Positions 31,181-32,788 of a stretch of DNA of 32,788 bases are shown here, piece by piece. Numbering within the stretch: position 1 is the stretch's first letter; each line of letters begins with the position of its first letter. The translations under genes were made by a program, and so were the position numbers. This stretch comes from Bacillota bacterium (GTDB lineage: Bacteria; Bacillota; UBA4882; UBA10575): positions 1-32,788 of the forward strand of contig JAAYHY010000102.1 of NCBI GenBank assembly GCA_012735135.1, written 5' to 3'. The notes beneath the pieces were generated by a model. That model did no database searches. It saw only the letters and a program-made list of their open reading frames with translations, and had not been told where the DNA came from.

Positions 31181-32473
31181 TTAATCTACCCGCTGACGCC
31201 CGATAATCTCCCAATGGTCCCCCTCTCTGACCAGCTTTATCCGTTCCCGGGAGGCCACCGTCTCCCAACGGCCTTCCCGCCAGTGATACCAAACCAAATC
31301 CACCTCCACCTCGGCGCGGTTGCTTTCCTGTGAAAGCGGGGTAACCTTCTCCACAGCCAAGAGGGGGTGGGTGAGGAGGGCAGCCGCCGCCTTCCTCCGC
31401 TCTTCCTTCATCGTCTGCAAATCAGTCCAGATTTCCGGCCGCCCGGGGAGAAAAGCCTGGGGAAGACCAGGGTCGGCCAGTTCCCCAAGGAGCACGGCAA
31501 CCCCCTCGGCCGGTAAAGGAGAGGGGTCGCCATCGCGCACCCCTTTCATCGGCCACCAGGAGAAAAGCAGGAGAAGGCCGGCCAATAAAAGAGCGGTTTT
31601 TCCCCACCGGCGCCTGTATAGGCGGTAATACAGCCTTCCCTTCTCCCGCCAACTCCCGACCCTTCCCTTCTTTTCCCGGCCAACGAAAAACCGGGTGGTG
31701 GTTGGCTTCCGCCAACGGTCAATTACTTCTTCAGCGTCCGGTCTTCCCTCCGGATTCACAGCCAAAAATCTCTCCAGATCCCGGCAGATTGTCACCGGTA
31801 GATCCGGACGGTAGCGGGCCGGTGGGATGATTACTCCCTGCCGGAGCGCTTCCGTAGGCCAACCCCGTATTAAAGGATAGGGTAAATGGCCGGTCACGAC
31901 CAGGTAACAGAGGAGGCCTAGATAAAAAAGGTCTCCTCGCTGATCCAGAGGCTTTCCGGTATAACTCTCCGGTGGATGGCAGCCGGCCACCCCGGGGGGG
32001 AGGGACCGCCGGGGTGTCCCCAAGTAAGATAGAAGGAAAGGATCAGGCATAAAAATGCCCGTTGCTCCCAAAGAGATCCGGTACCAATCCGGACAACCCA
32101 CGATCTGCCCCCGCCGGTGGTATGCTTGGTAGGAATGGAGGAGCGGCAGCAGAAAGTGAACCCCTTGCTCCGGGGGTAAGCGTGGCGGAAATACAGAAAA
32201 GAGCGGTTCTCCGGCACGGGCTTCCCAACCGATTAGCGTCTCTCCTTGGTGAGAAACGGGTCCGGTCACCGGAAGAATACCGGCGGGCCAAAGCGTTTCC
32301 CCGGTCATCTGCGCCCGCCCGGCCGCCTTCCGGCGGAAGGAGCCGGCTTCGCCCTGACGCAGCCTGGTCGCCACCGGTTCCCAGCGGTAAAGCTTTCCTT
32401 CTCCCTCCCGGTAACCGTAATAATAGCAAATCCCATCTTCGTAATAAGCCGAAGCCAAGATCGATACTTCCAT
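31181..32473 (-). CDS. Membrane-anchored pseudokinase-like protein
   Basis: A 430-residue protein resembling a Ser/Thr kinase C-lobe. Residues 168-200 (PESYTGKPLDQRGDLFYLGLLCYLVVTGHLPYP) match the PE...D.RsDiysLGvvlYeLLTGrlPf block, and RDLERFLAVNPEGRPDAEEVIDRW (231-254) matches the kinase C-terminal helix. The expected HRD and DFG positions read GCPDWYRI and MPDPF, and no clear P-loop or VAIK lysine is seen, so catalysis is doubtful. A transmembrane helix (292-308) follows a basic segment, then an outer domain (about 350-430) ending in DLVWYHWREGRWETVASRERIKLVREGDHWEIIG, an NTF2-like pattern. ATG 32473 has GGGAGG upstream. Role unknown; perhaps a sensor or scaffold of the envelope. Confidence 0.6.
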   Translation of the reverse strand: MEVSILASAYYEDGICYYYGYREGEGKLYRWEPVATRLRQGEAGSFRRKAAGRAQMTGETLWPAGILPVTGPVSHQGETLIGWEARAGEPLFSVFPPRLPPEQGVHFLLPLLHSYQAYHRRGQIVGCPDWYRISLGATGIFMPDPFLLSYLGTPRRSLPPGVAGCHPPESYTGKPLDQRGDLFYLGLLCYLVVTGHLPYPLIRGWPTEALRQGVIIPPARYRPDLPVTICRDLERFLAVNPEGRPDAEEVIDRWRKPTTTRFFVGREKKGRVGSWREKGRLYYRLYRRRWGKTALLLAGLLLLFSWWPMKGVRDGDPSPLPAEGVAVLLGELADPGLPQAFLPGRPEIWTDLQTMKEERRKAAAALLTHPLLAVEKVTPLSQESNRAEVEVDLVWYHWREGRWETVASRERIKLVREGDHWEIIGRQRVD

Positions 32474-32540
32474 CGGCGCCTCCCGATTCAACCTTTTCCC
32501 CTAGTATCTCCGGAAAAACCCTTTCCCGGCGGCGCAAATA

Positions 32541-32566
32541 AAAAAACCGTCTTACGACGGTTTTTT
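32541..32566. terminator. Bidirectional terminator at the pgi 3' end
   Basis: AAAAAACCGTC, loop TTAC, GACGGTTTTTT: an 11-bp symmetric stem with A and T runs on both sides. On the minus strand the pgi stop codon (32554-32552) lies in the loop and its last codons form the stem. Confidence 0.85.
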
Positions 32567-32788
32567 CTGCTCCAATCTGGCCAAAAGTTGCCGGCGTTGT
32601 TCCTCAAAACCGGCCTTCCCCAACAGGGCAAACATATTCTTTTTGTAAGCCTCCACCCCCGGTTGGTTAAAGGGATTGACTCCCAACAAATAACCACTCA
32701 TCGCGCAGGCCTTTTCAAAGAATTAGACCAGATAACCAAAGTTGTAGGCGGTAAGGGCCGGAACCTTCACCACCAGACAAGGCACACC
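32552..32788 (-). pseudogene. pgi: Glucose-6-phosphate isomerase, 3' part, interrupted
   Basis: The minus-strand frame ending at 32552 encodes the C-terminus of phosphoglucose isomerase: GVPCLVVKVPALTAYNFGYLV, then a stop, then [20 protein letters not shown] and [16 protein letters not shown]. The family has NxGxLxYFFE here, so TAA at 32725-32723 replaces an expected tyrosine codon (TAT/TAC). The frame is otherwise intact on both sides. The lost 56 residues include QPGVEAYK with the conserved catalytic lysine, so the truncated product should be inactive. A recent nonsense mutation or a base-call error are the two simple explanations. The gene continues beyond the window, so its 5' part is unseen. 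Confidence 0.8.

Overview
The window reads as a chromosomal segment of a moderately GC-rich, anaerobic, diderm member of the Firmicutes. The Firmicutes assignment rests on the rpsF-ssb-rpsR operon with a MazG-like gene and rplI after it, the DUF951 gene, a LipM-type octanoyltransferase, and the nrdR-nrdD operon encoding an oxygen-sensitive class III ribonucleotide reductase. An outer membrane is implied by a complete MlaE-MlaF-MlaD lipid-transport operon whose MlaD ends in a predicted beta-barrel, and by two substrate-binding proteins without a lipobox cysteine. The exact lineage (for example a Limnochordia/Hydrogenispora-like group or Negativicutes) is inference and cannot be fixed from the sequence alone.

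Layout. 1-2060 (minus): rpsF-ssb-rpsR behind a strong promoter and an S6:S18-like leader, a terminator, then the MazG-like gene and rplI. 2090-3545 (minus): gcvH-lipM-DUF951, overlapping genes for making octanoyl/lipoyl-GcvH plus a small zinc-ribbon-like protein. 3600-3910: a hairpin and a short transcription unit with a 27-codon ORF and its own terminator. 3977-6954 (plus): mlaE-mlaF-mlaD. 6971-8620 (minus): birA-bioY under a promoter overlapped by a BirA-like operator. 8680-11354 (plus): a NitT/TauT-type ABC importer behind a leader with an internal terminator. 11439-14770: a P-type Ca2+-ATPase divergent from a TetR-family regulator with shared operator-like palindromes, then a convergent DUF3006 gene. 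15196-20316 (plus): a DUF3798 binding protein with a fused double ATPase and two RbsC-like permeases, an importer of unknown substrate. 20522-20597 (minus): tRNA-Thr(UGU). 20735-23408 (minus): nrdR-nrdD behind two NrdR boxes 31 bp apart. 23532-24755 (minus): HI0933/BaiN flavoprotein. 24756-25304: a long intergenic region with a promoter, a structured RNA of about 185 nt, a terminator and a duplicated palindrome. 25305-27962 (minus): mtaD and an S-adenosylhomocysteine hydrolase homologue. 28142-28945 (plus): an XRE regulator and an ImmA/IrrE-like protein. 28925-30783 (minus): mtnA and mtnP. 30823-32473 (minus): a small membrane protein and a membrane-anchored pseudokinase-like protein. 32552-end (minus): the 3' part of pgi, broken by an in-frame stop.

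How the genes work together. mtaD, the AHCY homologue, mtnP and mtnA form a coherent salvage set for SAM by-products. The MtnP active site carries the Thr-Asn pair of 6-oxopurine phosphorylases, and together with the adjacent deaminase this suggests a deaminate-first route: methylthioadenosine to methylthioinosine, and S-adenosylhomocysteine to S-inosylhomocysteine. The most rewarding targets for follow-up are the MlaD-barrel fusion, the structured RNA at 24981-25166, the salvage route, the orphan DUF3798 importer, the pseudokinase, and the interrupted pgi.
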